DNA from: Gammaproteobacteria bacterium MedPE
Lineage (GTDB): Bacteria > Pseudomonadota > Gammaproteobacteria > Enterobacterales > Psychrobiaceae
Length of the DNA: 53,248 bases
Direction: 5' to 3'
Assembly: GCA_001874365.1 (NCBI GenBank)
Contig: MPDF01000008.1
Coordinates: 1 to 53,248 of the forward strand
The notes beneath the pieces are model-generated. The model made no database searches and was not told where the DNA came from. It was given only the letters and a program-made list of their open reading frames with translations. Made by a program: the position numbers and the translations under genes. Shown in pieces: positions 27,609 to 38,945 of this stretch (the stretch's first letter is position 1; every line of letters begins with the position of its first letter).

Positions 27609-28124
27609 TTAAAGGCTTTTAACAGCGTCAACAAGCTGATTGTTCAAATCTAGATTAATGATTTTTCCGTCTTTGAAATTGTCATAAAAGCTAGGTACTG
27701 ATAAAGATGCTTTCACATCAGCGGCAAAGAACGGAGCGCTGTCGGTTGCTTGCTTTAACACATTTGCTGCACCAGATGGCCCTGGTGATGTTGCTAATAA
27801 AATCATTGGTTTATTTTGGAAAACTTCACGATTATAGCGAGAGGTCCAATCGAAGATATTTTTATAAGCCGCACTGTACGAACCATTGTGTTCGGCATAT
27901 CCAATGATAATAGCGTCACCGCTTCCTAGTTTTTCATAAAACTTAATGGCTAATGGGTGATGGCCAATCTCTTTTTCTCTATCTTCACTAAAAATAGGCA
28001 TTTCGAAGTCATTAAGATCTAATACTTCTACAGAAGCACCGTCTACTAAGTTTGCTGTATAGCGAGCAAGTTGTTTATTAATAGATACTGAGCTGTTACT
28101 AGCGGCAAAAGCGATAATTTTCAT
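27609..28124 (-). CDS. NADPH-dependent FMN reductase family protein
   Basis: Flavodoxin-fold oxidoreductase of 171 residues. The FMN phosphate-binding loop region is AFAASNSSVSINKQLARY at the N terminus, followed by EVLDLNDFEMPIFSED and YNIFDW-type segments (AAYKNIFDWTSR), typical of NAD(P)H:FMN/quinone reductases such as ChrR/YieF and SsuE relatives. It probably reduces flavins, quinones or chromate with NAD(P)H. It appears to be transcribed alone. Confidence 0.9.
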   Translation of the reverse strand: MKIIAFAASNSSVSINKQLARYTANLVDGASVEVLDLNDFEMPIFSEDREKEIGHHPLAIKFYEKLGSGDAIIIGYAEHNGSYSAAYKNIFDWTSRYNREVFQNKPMILLATSPGPSGAANVLKQATDSAPFFAADVKASLSVPSFYDNFKDGKIINLDLNNQLVDAVKSL

Positions 28125-28360
28125 AATATATTCCCATGCGTTTTAATACGATAATTGATTCAAGTAATCATTTGATATTGATGTGATTACTATAGCCTGC
28201 TTTTGAACAGTAATTAATAAGCCATTTGTGGTCTTATTATTTCCATATGACATCTAATAGGTGCATGTTGTACGATTAAAATTTGATATCTAGTAGCTAA
28301 TTGCATGTTTTTAATAACTTAGTTTATGATGTAGTCATTATTTTTAATGGTTAGCCACTG

Positions 28361-29107
28361 ATGAAACAACAACCTATGCTTTCGTATTTTTCCAATACCT
28401 TATACAGTCTTGCAATGTTGATTACAGCGTTATTGATTACATGGGGGATACTGAGTAAAGCCGACTTTTTCTACCCGATTTTTTATCAATGGTTAGATAT
28501 AGGACAAACTATTAGTGAATTTGGACCACAAAACCGTTTCAAAGAGGGCTTTGAAACTACGGTGATGGAACAGCATGTTAATTATTTCTCGCAAATTGTT
28601 ACGGCGATTAACAATGGTGGAGATGGTTTGGCCCAAATATCTTATCCCCATTTAGGTCAGCAAGTGCCACTGTTAAGAGATGCTGAAGTTGGCCATCTGC
28701 AAGATGTCGCTAACTTAATGTCTAGATTGTTTATGGTTGGCAGCGGTATTTTCACAGTGTTGATTGTCGTTGTTGCGTTCAAGATAAAAAAAGGCCGTAG
28801 ATTTTTGAGACTTAAAACTCAAGTTAGCCAATTAATTGGTTTTGTTGTTAGTGTTGTCGCTATCTGCTGGCTAATTGGCTTTAAGACGGTGTTTTATTGG
28901 TTTCACGAAGTGGCCTTTCCTACAGAAAATGAGTGGTTTTTTTATTACCAAGACTCTCTCATGACAACCATGATGAAAGCGCCATTACTATTTGCACCAA
29001 TCAGTGGGGCAATAGTTATTCTATGCTGTATTGTTTTTGTGCTTCTCAATTGGTTGGTCTATATAGTTAATAGTCGGATTAATGAATCTTTATTACCAAA
29101 TGGTTAA
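28361..29107 (+). CDS. DUF1461-like integral membrane protein
   Basis: A 248-residue protein with four helices (about 12-32, 122-145, 155-175 and 208-236) and a large extracytoplasmic loop between helices 1 and 2. The segment LRDAEVGHLQDVANLMSRLF (105-124) fits the conserved E-x-x-HL-x-DV core of the DUF1461 (TIGR01906) family, and FHEVAFPTENEWFF follows as expected after the third helix. Function of the family is not known. Identification is by eye. Confidence 0.72.
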   Translation: MKQQPMLSYFSNTLYSLAMLITALLITWGILSKADFFYPIFYQWLDIGQTISEFGPQNRFKEGFETTVMEQHVNYFSQIVTAINNGGDGLAQISYPHLGQQVPLLRDAEVGHLQDVANLMSRLFMVGSGIFTVLIVVVAFKIKKGRRFLRLKTQVSQLIGFVVSVVAICWLIGFKTVFYWFHEVAFPTENEWFFYYQDSLMTTMMKAPLLFAPISGAIVILCCIVFVLLNWLVYIVNSRINESLLPNG

Positions 29108-29259
29108 CTTGACCTATCAATTGTGGCGTTGACTAACGCAATGAAACAATTAGCAATCTTAATTTTTTAAGTTGTTGTTTTTAAATATTATTTATAATTG
29201 GCCTATTGATTGCTTTAACGTGCTGATATTACATCAAAACACTAAATGGAATACTAACA

Positions 29260-30129
29260 ATGAAAAAATTAGCCCTTGCTGTAGCTGCTAGCTCTTTATT
29301 ATTAAATGGTTGTGTTATCGCCGTTGGCGCGCATGAATATAACCGTAAAGATCTCAACGAAACCAAGCAACAACTCACGCTCGATAATGCATCATCTTTG
29401 ACAGGGTTTGATGTTCACGCTGGGCGTGGCAGTTTAAAAATTATTGGTGATAGTGCAGTGTCGACCATCACTGTCGATGCGGTTATCGGTAGTGAAAATG
29501 GTAAAGATTATGAGTTTTCATTAGAGAAAAATGGCTCAACGGCGCGCCTTATCGCTAAGACTGATAGCCGCATGTTCGATAACAGCCATGCTTATTTAGA
29601 TTTGGTAGTACGTGTGCCTGCTCATTTGAACCTTGATGTTAACGATGGCAGTGGCGATATGAATATTACAAATATAGCTGGTGATTTATCGGTTAATGAT
29701 GGCAGCGGTAGCATGTATTTATCACAGATTGGTGGTGAATTAACGGTCAATGACGGAAGTGGTGATATTGAAATAAAGAATATTGGTAAAAATGTATCGA
29801 TTAATGACGGTAGCGGAAGTATTGATTTAACAAAGGCAGGCGGTTCACTAACGATTAATGATGGTAGCGGCGATATTGAAGCATTCCATGTTGGTGGAAA
29901 CGTCAAAGTCAGTGATGGTAGTGGCAGTGTTCATGTTGATGATGTAACAGGCAATGTTCGCGTTGATGATGGCAGTGGCGATATTGACGTTAATCGTATT
30001 AGTGGTCACGTTTCTATTTCAGATGGCAGTGGTAGCATTAATGTTACCGACGCTGGTAGTTTAACCATTAAAGAAGCGGGCAGTGGCGGCGTAAACACAA
30101 GCAATATTCGTGGAAAAATTTCAATGTAG
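29260..30129 (+). CDS. Lipoprotein with eight alternating 18-residue DGSG repeats
   Basis: A 289-residue predicted lipoprotein (lipobox LLNGC, Cys 18). Residues 40-125 form a DUF4097-like beta region. From residue 129 an 18-residue repeat runs eight times with the core DGSG at 129, 147, 165, 183, 201, 219, 237 and 255, and a degenerate ninth at 272. The residue after DGSG alternates strictly Asp, Ser, Asp, Ser to the end, so the true unit is 36 residues. The pattern suggests a right-handed beta-solenoid with Asp/Ser-lined turns that could bind calcium. It is a single gene with its own terminator. Confidence 0.82.
   Translation: MKKLALAVAASSLLLNGCVIAVGAHEYNRKDLNETKQQLTLDNASSLTGFDVHAGRGSLKIIGDSAVSTITVDAVIGSENGKDYEFSLEKNGSTARLIAKTDSRMFDNSHAYLDLVVRVPAHLNLDVNDGSGDMNITNIAGDLSVNDGSGSMYLSQIGGELTVNDGSGDIEIKNIGKNVSINDGSGSIDLTKAGGSLTINDGSGDIEAFHVGGNVKVSDGSGSVHVDDVTGNVRVDDGSGDIDVNRISGHVSISDGSGSINVTDAGSLTIKEAGSGGVNTSNIRGKISM
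29644..30075 (+). repeat. 54-bp coding tandem repeats
   Basis: Eight 54-bp units inside the lipoprotein gene, each starting at a GAT/GAC-GG-AG-GG codon run for DGSG. Synonymous codons vary between copies (GGCAGTGGC, GGCAGCGGT, GGAAGTGGT, GGTAGCGGA), so the array is old or held by selection on protein rather than recently amplified. Confidence 0.85.
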
Positions 30130-30197
30130 TTCTGGGCTAATTACCCTACTATAGAAACCAGTATCGTTAGGTCGATATCAGTGTTTAGTTAAATAAA

Positions 30198-30226
30198 AAC
30201 GCCAGTCACTTGACTGGCGTTTGTTT
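30198..30226. terminator. Terminator after the DGSG lipoprotein
   Basis: AACGCCAGTCA-CT-TGACTGGCGTT followed by TGTTTTT; an 11-bp stem, with A-rich sequence on the other side. It lies between the convergent lipoprotein and ggt genes and can serve both. Confidence 0.92.
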
Positions 30227-30254
30227 TTATACGGCTAAATAAATAGTAGAAAAT

Positions 30255-32036
30255 CTAGTGACCTTGACTTAACGCTGCTGGTCGGCGTGGATCAGATGCA
30301 CCGTAGACGCCATTGTCAGTTGGCATAATGGTTTGGGTGCTCCCCATTGATGATTTAAGCTTAATGGTATGGCCTTTAGCTTTTAATAGATCAAGGGTAT
30401 CTTTGCTAAATCCTTCTTCTATACGCAGCTCGTCTGGCCACCATTGATGATGGAATCGAGGCATCGCGCTAGCGGTCGCAATATTCATCTCATGATCTAA
30501 GACGTTCATGATTAACTGTAACGTGGTGGTAATGATGCGTGAACCACCTGGACTGCCAGTCACTAAATGCGCTTTACCATCTTTTAATACGATAGTTGGC
30601 GTCATTGAACTGAGCGGACGTTTATACGGTTGCACTGAATTTGCTTCACCGCCAAGTAACCCGAATCCGTTTGGTGTACCGGGTTTTGCTGAAAAGTCAT
30701 CCATTTCGTTATTTAATAAAATACCTGTGCCTTTCGCTACTAAACCCGCGCCGTAACTAAAGTTAAGCGTGTAAGTATTCGATACGGCATTGCCCCATTT
30801 ATCAACGACAGAATAGTGAGTAGTTTCATTACTTTCATAAGGGAGCTTCTTCGCAGGAGACACCTCTGAACTTGGCGTTGCTTTTTTCATGTTGATCTGA
30901 GCGGCGATTTCTCGTCCGTAGGTTTTACTGCCCAGCGCTGCCATCGGTACTTTGTGAAAATCTGGATCGCCTAAATAGTGGCTACGATCAGCGTAAGCTC
31001 GGCGCATGACTTCCGTCATTACATGAACGGTATCAGCGCTATTGTGTCCCATATCCTTTATCGGAAACTGCTCTAACGCGTTAAGCATTTGTACTATATG
31101 TACACCGCCAGAAGAAGGTGGCGGCATAGACACAACTTCATAACCACGATACGTCCCAGTCACTGGTTTACGTTCGACGACTTTATAGTTAGCTAAATCA
31201 TCAACTGTCATAATACCACCTGCTTTTATGACCGCAGCGCTAATTTTTTCTGCTGTTTCGCCGTGATAGAAACCTTTAGTACCATGTTTTTTAATACGCT
31301 CTAAACTCTGGGCTAGTGATTTTTGATACAGCATTTCGCCCGGTAAATAATTACCACCGTCTGCTTTGTAGAAAATGGCTTGCGTACTTGGCCAGTGGCT
31401 TAAGCGACGGTTCATTGCTGCAAGTGAATTAGCAAGATCTGGCGATACTTTGATGCCGTCACGCGCCAATTTAATCGCAGGTTCAATAACTTGCTTAGTG
31501 CTCATGGTTCCGTATTTTTTTAGGGCGTGCTGCATGCCCATGACAGTACCCGGAATACCTACAGCGAGGCCGTGAAAGCGTGATAAGCGGGCATTGGCAT
31601 TGCCGTCTTCATCAAGATACATATCGCGATGTGCTTTATTTGGCGCCATTTCACGATAATCAATAGCAATAGTTCGTTTTTCATCGGCTAAATAAACCAA
31701 CATAAAGCCGCCACCGCCAATGTTACCAGCACGAGGAAGGGTAACTGCGAGAGCGTATCCCACGGCTACGGCAGCATCAACTGCGTTACCGCCTTGTTTT
31801 AGAATGTCGACACCAACTTGCGTAGCAAGCGCTTCTTGAGATGCCACCATGCCATTTTCTGACCAAATTGGATGATGGATAGCGAATCGTGAATAGATGG
31901 CGGCTTCTTTTTGGGGATTGATTCGTTTTGGTTGCTCTGCGAACGTACTTACAGAAACCATAGACATCAGTGAAAGTGAGACTATCGCCGCTTTCTTAAG
32001 TGAAAAAGCTTTGCTGGAAAACTTATTTTTTATCAT
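30255..32036 (-). CDS. ggt: Gamma-glutamyltransferase
   Basis: Periplasmic N-terminal nucleophile hydrolase that cleaves gamma-glutamyl bonds of glutathione and transfers or hydrolyses the glutamyl group. A Sec signal peptide covers about residues 1-33 (ending FAEQ). The autoprocessing site is in ESNETTHYSVVD, where Thr 405 becomes the N terminus and nucleophile of the small subunit. Other hallmarks are PPPSSGG (305-311) and LLNNEMDDF in the small subunit. Length (593) is typical. The gene is divergent from the thiamine operon. Confidence 0.96.
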   Translation of the reverse strand: MIKNKFSSKAFSLKKAAIVSLSLMSMVSVSTFAEQPKRINPQKEAAIYSRFAIHHPIWSENGMVASQEALATQVGVDILKQGGNAVDAAVAVGYALAVTLPRAGNIGGGGFMLVYLADEKRTIAIDYREMAPNKAHRDMYLDEDGNANARLSRFHGLAVGIPGTVMGMQHALKKYGTMSTKQVIEPAIKLARDGIKVSPDLANSLAAMNRRLSHWPSTQAIFYKADGGNYLPGEMLYQKSLAQSLERIKKHGTKGFYHGETAEKISAAVIKAGGIMTVDDLANYKVVERKPVTGTYRGYEVVSMPPPSSGGVHIVQMLNALEQFPIKDMGHNSADTVHVMTEVMRRAYADRSHYLGDPDFHKVPMAALGSKTYGREIAAQINMKKATPSSEVSPAKKLPYESNETTHYSVVDKWGNAVSNTYTLNFSYGAGLVAKGTGILLNNEMDDFSAKPGTPNGFGLLGGEANSVQPYKRPLSSMTPTIVLKDGKAHLVTGSPGGSRIITTTLQLIMNVLDHEMNIATASAMPRFHHQWWPDELRIEEGFSKDTLDLLKAKGHTIKLKSSMGSTQTIMPTDNGVYGASDPRRPAALSQGH

Positions 32037-32156
32037 AGGGATAAATCCAAGTATTTGACTTTATTAATTGCAGGACACGTTATCATTTTATCGTTAATGG
32101 ATAAAGCCATCAGCAAGCTCTTTAGACTAAAAACTAGTGGATATGACAATTAACGC

Positions 32157-32186
32157 TTGAAAACATTGATTCCTTGCTTTTATACT
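32157..32186 (+). promoter_or_regulatory. Likely promoter of the thiamine operon
   Basis: TTGAAA (32157-32162), an 18-bp spacer and TATACT (32181-32186), placed about 35 bp before the riboswitch aptamer. Confidence 0.6.
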
Positions 32187-32220
32187 AGCGCCTGTTTTCA
32201 GCATCTGCTGAAATGACAAT

Positions 32221-32302
32221 CTTGTCGGAGTGCCACTGGCTGAGACCGCAAATGCGGGATCCGTAGAACCTGATCAGGCTAATACCTGCGAAGGGAAACA
32301 AG
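32221..32302 (+). promoter_or_regulatory. TPP riboswitch (THI element)
   Basis: The conserved core is clear: P1 CTTGT/ACAAG, CTGAGACCGCAAATGCGGG with the CTGAGA pyrimidine-sensing motif and its hairpin, then ACCTGATCAGGCTAATACC and TGCGAAGGGA for pyrophosphate binding. It precedes thiC by about 165 bp and should lower expression of the whole thi operon when thiamine pyrophosphate is plentiful. Confidence 0.97.
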
Positions 32303-32368
32303 AGCAAAAAGTTGAATGGTTTCAATAATTAAATAGTGTAGTTATGCGCCCGACGTGTAATCTATTTT

Positions 32369-32392
32369 GATGCATTATTGCATCTTTATTTT
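32369..32392 (+). terminator. Possible attenuator in the thiC leader
   Basis: GATGCA-TTAT-TGCATC followed by TTTATTTT, between the riboswitch and thiC. The 6-bp stem is weak but the layout fits an expression platform acting by premature termination. A partial copy of the distal arm, TTGCATCTCTTG, occurs about 25 bp further on. Confidence 0.45.
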
Positions 32393-32419
32393 GACCTACC
32401 ACCATTGCATCTCTTGTAG

Positions 32420-34383
<1,964 letters not shown>

Positions 34384-34384
<1 letters not shown>

Positions 34385-35961
34385 TGAATAGCAACCAGCC
34401 TCATCATCATTTGCCTATTGTGTGGGCAATTGGCGGTGTTGATCCTACTGGGCTTGCTGGTATTAGTGCCGACAACCGCGCTGTTGCGGTTAGCGGTGCT
34501 TATTGCGTGAATATTGTCACTTGCGTGACGGCGCAAAATTCCAATGCTTTTTACAGCCTCAATGACACCAAAATTGCATTATTAGATCAGCAGTGGCAGG
34601 CGCTATTAGAACAGTGTCCGCCGCAAGTTATCAAGATTGGTCTGTTGGCAAATAGTGCCCAAGTTGAATGGTTAGCGGAGAAATTAGCGTCGCTTCGCCA
34701 AGTCAGTCCGACACTTTGGGTGATATACGATCCAGTCATTCGCGCGTCATCAGATGCTGCGCCGATTTCACGGTCGATGCTCAAGGCAATTACCACCGAG
34801 TTAATACCACAAGTCGATTTACTAACCCCAAACCTCCACGAAGCCATTCGATTGGGTGGTGAGTCTCCAGAAAGTTTTGAAAAGTTAAGCGACTATTGCC
34901 AACGACTTGCCGATGAGTTTTCTTGTCAGGTTTATCTAAAAGGCGGTCATCTTAACGACGTTTTCACTAACGAATCTGGTGTGACTGACTTCTATGCAAG
35001 ACCGCTTGCTAGTCAAAGAAGTGAATATATGGCTGAGCCTGCAACAAGCTTCGTATTAACACCAATCAAAACACAACAAGCACATCGCCGTGGCAGTGGT
35101 TGTATCTTAGCAAGCTTAATTGCTGGGTATGTGGCCAATGACTATCGATTTTGTGACGCAATCGTTTTGAGTTGCGGCGTGATGAGCAAAACGTACCAGA
35201 CAGCAGGCGCCTTAGGAAACTCCACAGGAGGTGCTATTCGCTTAACGGCTGACATTAATATTGATGATTTACCTGAGATAACTGTATTTGACGCCATGGT
35301 ATTTAATGAGCTTGGTTATTTCGATAGTGCGTTTGCGCCGTGCCCACTTGATTTAGGTCTTTATCCTGTTGTTGATACTATTGAATGGTTAACACGTCTT
35401 TTGAAACAAGGGATTAAAACCATTCAATTGCGTGTCAAAGGTTTAACGTCTAGCGAAGTAGAACCCTTAATTATTGACGCTATTCGTCTTGGTGACGCTC
35501 ATAACGCCCGCGTGTTTATTAATGACTATTGGCGTTTGGCGATTAAGCATCAGGCATACGGCGTTCATTTGGGGCAAGAAGACATGGCTATTGCTGATCT
35601 AAACGCGATTAACATCGCAGGTGTGCGCCTTGGTCTAAGTACTCACGGTGTATTTGAAGCCTTGTGGGCGAAACAGTTTATGCCGAGTTATATCGCACTA
35701 GGGCATATTTTTGCAACCCAAACTAAGGACATGCCCTCTAAGCCACAAGGTGTGGCTAAGCTGTCAACCCAAGTACGTTTATTTGAAGGCATTGTGCCCG
35801 TCACGGCTATTGGCGGCATTAGCATTCAACGAGTACAAAGTGTGGTTGACACTAATATAGCGAGTGTCGCCTTAGTCACCGCAATTACCAAGGCGAGTAA
35901 TCCCGAGCAAGTGACTCAAGATCTCATTGAACGTGTTGGTGTAGGGCTGGCACATGAGTGA
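34384..35961 (+). CDS. thiDE: ThiD-ThiE fusion: HMP-P kinase and thiamine phosphate synthase
   Basis: A 525-residue fusion. Residues about 1-280 are the ThiD kinase (GGVDPTGLAGISAD near the start and RRGSGCILASLIAGY near 235-250), phosphorylating HMP-P to HMP-PP. Residues about 315-525 are ThiE, joining HMP-PP and thiazole phosphate: IQLRVKG, GVHLGQED, RLGLSTHG and PSYIALGHIFATQTK are visible. The usual GGAGIQAD is GLAGISAD here, a mild divergence. It starts with GTG overlapping the thiC stop and overlaps thiF by 8 bp. Confidence 0.95.
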
Positions 35962-36742
35962 TTTTTTTAAAACAACGCAATTACGCGTCAGTGAGTTTGA
36001 ACGATATTCGCGTCAAATTATGCTTGATGGCTGGGGGGAAGAAGGGCAGTTGCGACTCAAAAACGCTCGTGTGGTCATCATTGGTTGTGGTGGATTAGGT
36101 AATATCGTAGCAACGTATCTTGTGGGCGCAGGTGTAGGCACGATAAGCCTCATCGATGGTGATGACGTTGAACTATCGAACTTGCCACGCCAAATAGCAT
36201 TTGATAGAGACAGCTGTGGGCTCAATAAAGCCGATGAATTAACGCAGCGATTGTTTAGCCAAAACGATGACGTTGATATTCATGTTAATCCGCTCTTTGT
36301 GGATGCTGACAACATTGATGAGTTACTTGAACACCACGATCTAGTCATTGATTGTTCAGATAACTTTGAGACACGACGGCTGATTAACCACTGGTGTGTC
36401 ACCAATAAACTAGCCCTGCTGAGCGCCAGCGTTATTGGTTGGCAAGGGCAGGCATTACTCGTATTGCCAAATTTAGCGTATGGCTGCTATCAATGTTTAT
36501 TTGATGTCATTGGCACGCAAAAAAAGTCGTGTCAGAGTATGGGCGTCAATCCGGCAATGGTCGGCATAATAGGGAGCTATCAAGCAAACGAAGCACTGCG
36601 ATTTCTGCTTAAGTCATCAAGTAAGCTCTCATCTCATGTAAGTTTGATCGATGGTGCTAACCTTTCGATAAACCAGTTCTTACGCGCTGCAAATCCTCAA
36701 TGTGATGTATGTGCACGTATTAGGGAGCCAAATGATGATTAA
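35954..36742 (+). CDS. thiF: ThiS adenylyltransferase
   Basis: E1-like enzyme that adenylates the C terminus of ThiS before sulfur transfer. The nucleotide-binding loop GCGGLGN is at 44-50, preceded by the family sequence RYSRQIMLDGWGEEGQ, and zinc Cys pairs are CYQC (about 176-179) and CDVC near the end. Length (262) is typical. It overlaps thiDE upstream and thiS downstream (11 bp), so translation is tightly coupled. Confidence 0.95.
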   Translation: MSDFFKTTQLRVSEFERYSRQIMLDGWGEEGQLRLKNARVVIIGCGGLGNIVATYLVGAGVGTISLIDGDDVELSNLPRQIAFDRDSCGLNKADELTQRLFSQNDDVDIHVNPLFVDADNIDELLEHHDLVIDCSDNFETRRLINHWCVTNKLALLSASVIGWQGQALLVLPNLAYGCYQCLFDVIGTQKKSCQSMGVNPAMVGIIGSYQANEALRFLLKSSSKLSSHVSLIDGANLSINQFLRAANPQCDVCARIREPNDD

Positions 36743-36956
36743 TCAAACAATTCAAGTAATCGTTAATCAAGACCAGCAATTATCGATTGATACTGATAAT
36801 AATTGCCTCAAGACAGTCATTTCTCTTATCGATATAGATACGGCAACGCTTGCTGTTGCAGTAAACAACGCGATCGTGCCACGAGGGCAGTGGTCGGAAT
36901 TTATTATCAACGATGGTGATCGCATCAATGTATTTGGTGCAATTGCTGGTGGCTAG
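36732..36956 (+). CDS. thiS: Sulfur carrier protein ThiS
   Basis: Small ubiquitin-like sulfur carrier ending in the required Gly-Gly (FGAIAGG); its C-terminal thiocarboxylate donates sulfur to the thiazole. I place the start at the tandem ATGATG at 36732/36735, with AGGGAG just upstream, giving 74 or 73 residues, near the normal size. It overlaps the end of thiF and is 37 bp before thiG. Confidence 0.94.
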   Translation: MMINQTIQVIVNQDQQLSIDTDNNCLKTVISLIDIDTATLAVAVNNAIVPRGQWSEFIINDGDRINVFGAIAGG

Positions 36957-36993
36957 AAAGTCACTCGTCATTGTAAAAATTGAGTGAGGAAAA

Positions 36994-37773
36994 ATGACAA
37001 CAACAACTGATTTATTAACCATAGGTGATAAGACATTTTCATCGCGTCTATTTACGGGGACTGGTAAATTTTCTAGTAGCGACATGATGATGGCCTCTCT
37101 GAACGCATCTCAAAGTGAATTAGTGACTATGGCACTAAAACGGGTCGATATAGCGGGTCAAACGGATGATATTTTAGCGCCATTAGTGCAGGCTGGTTTT
37201 AATTTACTTCCAAATACTTCCGGTGCAAAGAATGCACAAGATGCTATTTTTGCAGCGCAATTAACTCGCGAAGCCTTGGGGACCAATTGGGTGAAGTTAG
37301 AAATACATCCTGATCCTAAGTACCTTATGCCTGATCCGATAGAAACGCTTAAAGCGGCTGAAGCATTGGCGAATGACGGTTTTATCGTATTGCCATATAT
37401 GCATGCCGACCCCGTGTTAGCCAAGAACTTAGAAGAAGCAGGGTGTGCTGCGGTCATGCCACTTGGCTCGCCAATTGGCTCTAACAAAGGATTAGCATCG
37501 CGGACATTTTTAGAAATTATTATTGAGCAAGCTAATGTCCCTGTGGTGATAGATGCTGGCATTGGCGCGCCATCAGACGCTGCATTAGCCATGGAAATGG
37601 GCGCTGATGCTGTCCTTGTCAATACCGCGATGGCGGTTTCGCATCAACCAGTCGCTATGGCCAAGGCATTTTCCCTTGCGGTGGAAGCAGGGCGCAGTGC
37701 GTTTTTAGCAGGGCTGGCGCCAAAGGCTCAGCATGCGATAGCCACGAGCCCATTGACAGGTTTCTTAGACTAA
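36994..37773 (+). CDS. thiG: Thiazole synthase
   Basis: TIM-barrel enzyme that makes the thiazole phosphate carboxylate from deoxyxylulose phosphate, dehydroglycine and ThiS-thiocarboxylate. The Schiff-base Lys is at about 101 in WVKLEI; phosphate-binding regions [12 protein letters not shown] and DAVLVNTA are present. Length (259) is typical. The stop shares one base with the ATG of thiH. Confidence 0.97.
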   Translation: MTTTTDLLTIGDKTFSSRLFTGTGKFSSSDMMMASLNASQSELVTMALKRVDIAGQTDDILAPLVQAGFNLLPNTSGAKNAQDAIFAAQLTREALGTNWVKLEIHPDPKYLMPDPIETLKAAEALANDGFIVLPYMHADPVLAKNLEEAGCAAVMPLGSPIGSNKGLASRTFLEIIIEQANVPVVIDAGIGAPSDAALAMEMGADAVLVNTAMAVSHQPVAMAKAFSLAVEAGRSAFLAGLAPKAQHAIATSPLTGFLD

Positions 37774-38924
37774 TGACTGATCATCAATTGAGCGACCAAT
37801 CGTTTAGCCAACATGTCGTGATGGATGAATGGCAGCAAATGGCTTGTGAGATAAATGCGGTTGATGACAATGCGGTGGTTCAAGTACTGGCTAAGTCAAA
37901 GGCAAATCAACGTTTGTCACTAAATGACTTTAAAGCACTTATTTCTCCGGCTGCCGCTCCTTATTTAGAACATATGGCGGCTGAGAGTCAGCGCTTAACT
38001 CAACAGCGCTTTGGCAAAACCATTCAGCTATTTGTGCCACTGTATTTATCGAATATGTGCTCGAACATTTGTACCTATTGCGGCTTTAGCATGGAAAATA
38101 AAATTCGCCGTACCACGTTAAGCTTTGAACAAATACACAAAGAAGCACAAGCGATTAAAGCAAAGGGCTTTGAGCATGTATTAATAGTGACGGGAGAGTC
38201 TGAACGCAAAGTTGGCATCGAGTATTTTGAATCGGCCTTATCCGTACTCAAAGAGTATTTTAGTCATATTGCGATGGAAGTGCAGCCACTAAAAGAGCAT
38301 GAATATCGGCGTTTACACGAGCTAGGTGTTGAATCAATTTTGGTTTATCAAGAAACCTATCACCGTGAAAAATACGCAAAATATCATCTCAAGGGCAAGA
38401 AATCTGATTTTGATTATCGCCTGCAAACGCCAGAACGAGTCGGGCGGGCTGGCATCAATAAAGTCGGCTTAGGTTGTCTACTAGGCTTAGAAGATTGGCG
38501 CACTGATGCCTTTTATGTGGCAAAACAGTTACGCTTTTTGGAAAAGCAATTTTGGAGTATGAAATTCTCGCTCGCTTTTCCACGGCTTCGCCCATGTGAA
38601 GGTGGCGGCGAGGTTAATTCTCCGATGAGTGAGCGAGAACTCGTTCAGCTGATTTGTGCTTATCGCATCTTTAATCAACAAGTCGAATTATCACTGTCTA
38701 CCCGTGAATCAGCTGTATTTCGCAATAACATGGTGGCCCTTGGTATCACGACGATGAGTGCGGAATCGAAAACACAACCCGGCGGTTACGCTAATGACGA
38801 TAAATCATTGGAGCAATTTAGTATTGATGACAATCGCAGTGTCGACGATGTGGCGCAGATGATTACTGACAAAGGTTATCAGGTTGTGTGGAAAGATTGG
38901 CAACAGGGCTTGGTATCGCAATGA
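37773..38924 (+). CDS. thiH: 2-iminoacetate (dehydroglycine) synthase
   Basis: Radical-SAM tyrosine lyase that supplies dehydroglycine for the thiazole. The CX3CX2C motif is CSNICTYC (Cys 96, 100 and 103). Its presence, and no thiO in view, points to the tyrosine-dependent route typical of many gammaproteobacteria, which works without O2. Length (383) is typical. Last gene of the operon; its TGA abuts the convergent GNAT stop inside a hairpin. Confidence 0.97.
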   Translation: MTDHQLSDQSFSQHVVMDEWQQMACEINAVDDNAVVQVLAKSKANQRLSLNDFKALISPAAAPYLEHMAAESQRLTQQRFGKTIQLFVPLYLSNMCSNICTYCGFSMENKIRRTTLSFEQIHKEAQAIKAKGFEHVLIVTGESERKVGIEYFESALSVLKEYFSHIAMEVQPLKEHEYRRLHELGVESILVYQETYHREKYAKYHLKGKKSDFDYRLQTPERVGRAGINKVGLGCLLGLEDWRTDAFYVAKQLRFLEKQFWSMKFSLAFPRLRPCEGGGEVNSPMSERELVQLICAYRIFNQQVELSLSTRESAVFRNNMVALGITTMSAESKTQPGGYANDDKSLEQFSIDDNRSVDDVAQMITDKGYQVVWKDWQQGLVSQ

Positions 38925-38945
38925 CTATGCCAACGGCATAGTCAT
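38921..38945. terminator. 11-bp hairpin spanning the stops of thiH and the GNAT gene
   Basis: ATGACTATGCC-AAC-GGCATAGTCAT. The thiH TGA (38922-38924) and the complement of the GNAT TAG (38925-38927) lie side by side in the left arm. There is no T-run, so simple intrinsic termination is doubtful, but the stem would cap both transcripts. Confidence 0.6.

Noticed and set aside
29622-29906. 94-codon minus-strand frame with regular PLPSL repeats
   Set aside because: It is the antisense of the DGSG repeat array; the regularity comes from the coding repeats.
29644-30075. CRISPR-like regular spacing of repeats
   Set aside because: Repeats are 54-bp coding units with varied synonymous codons and no spacers of unique sequence; they encode a protein solenoid.
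37158-37622. 154-codon minus-strand frame inside thiG
   Set aside because: Fully antisense to a clear thiG with all catalytic motifs; no ribosome site or family.
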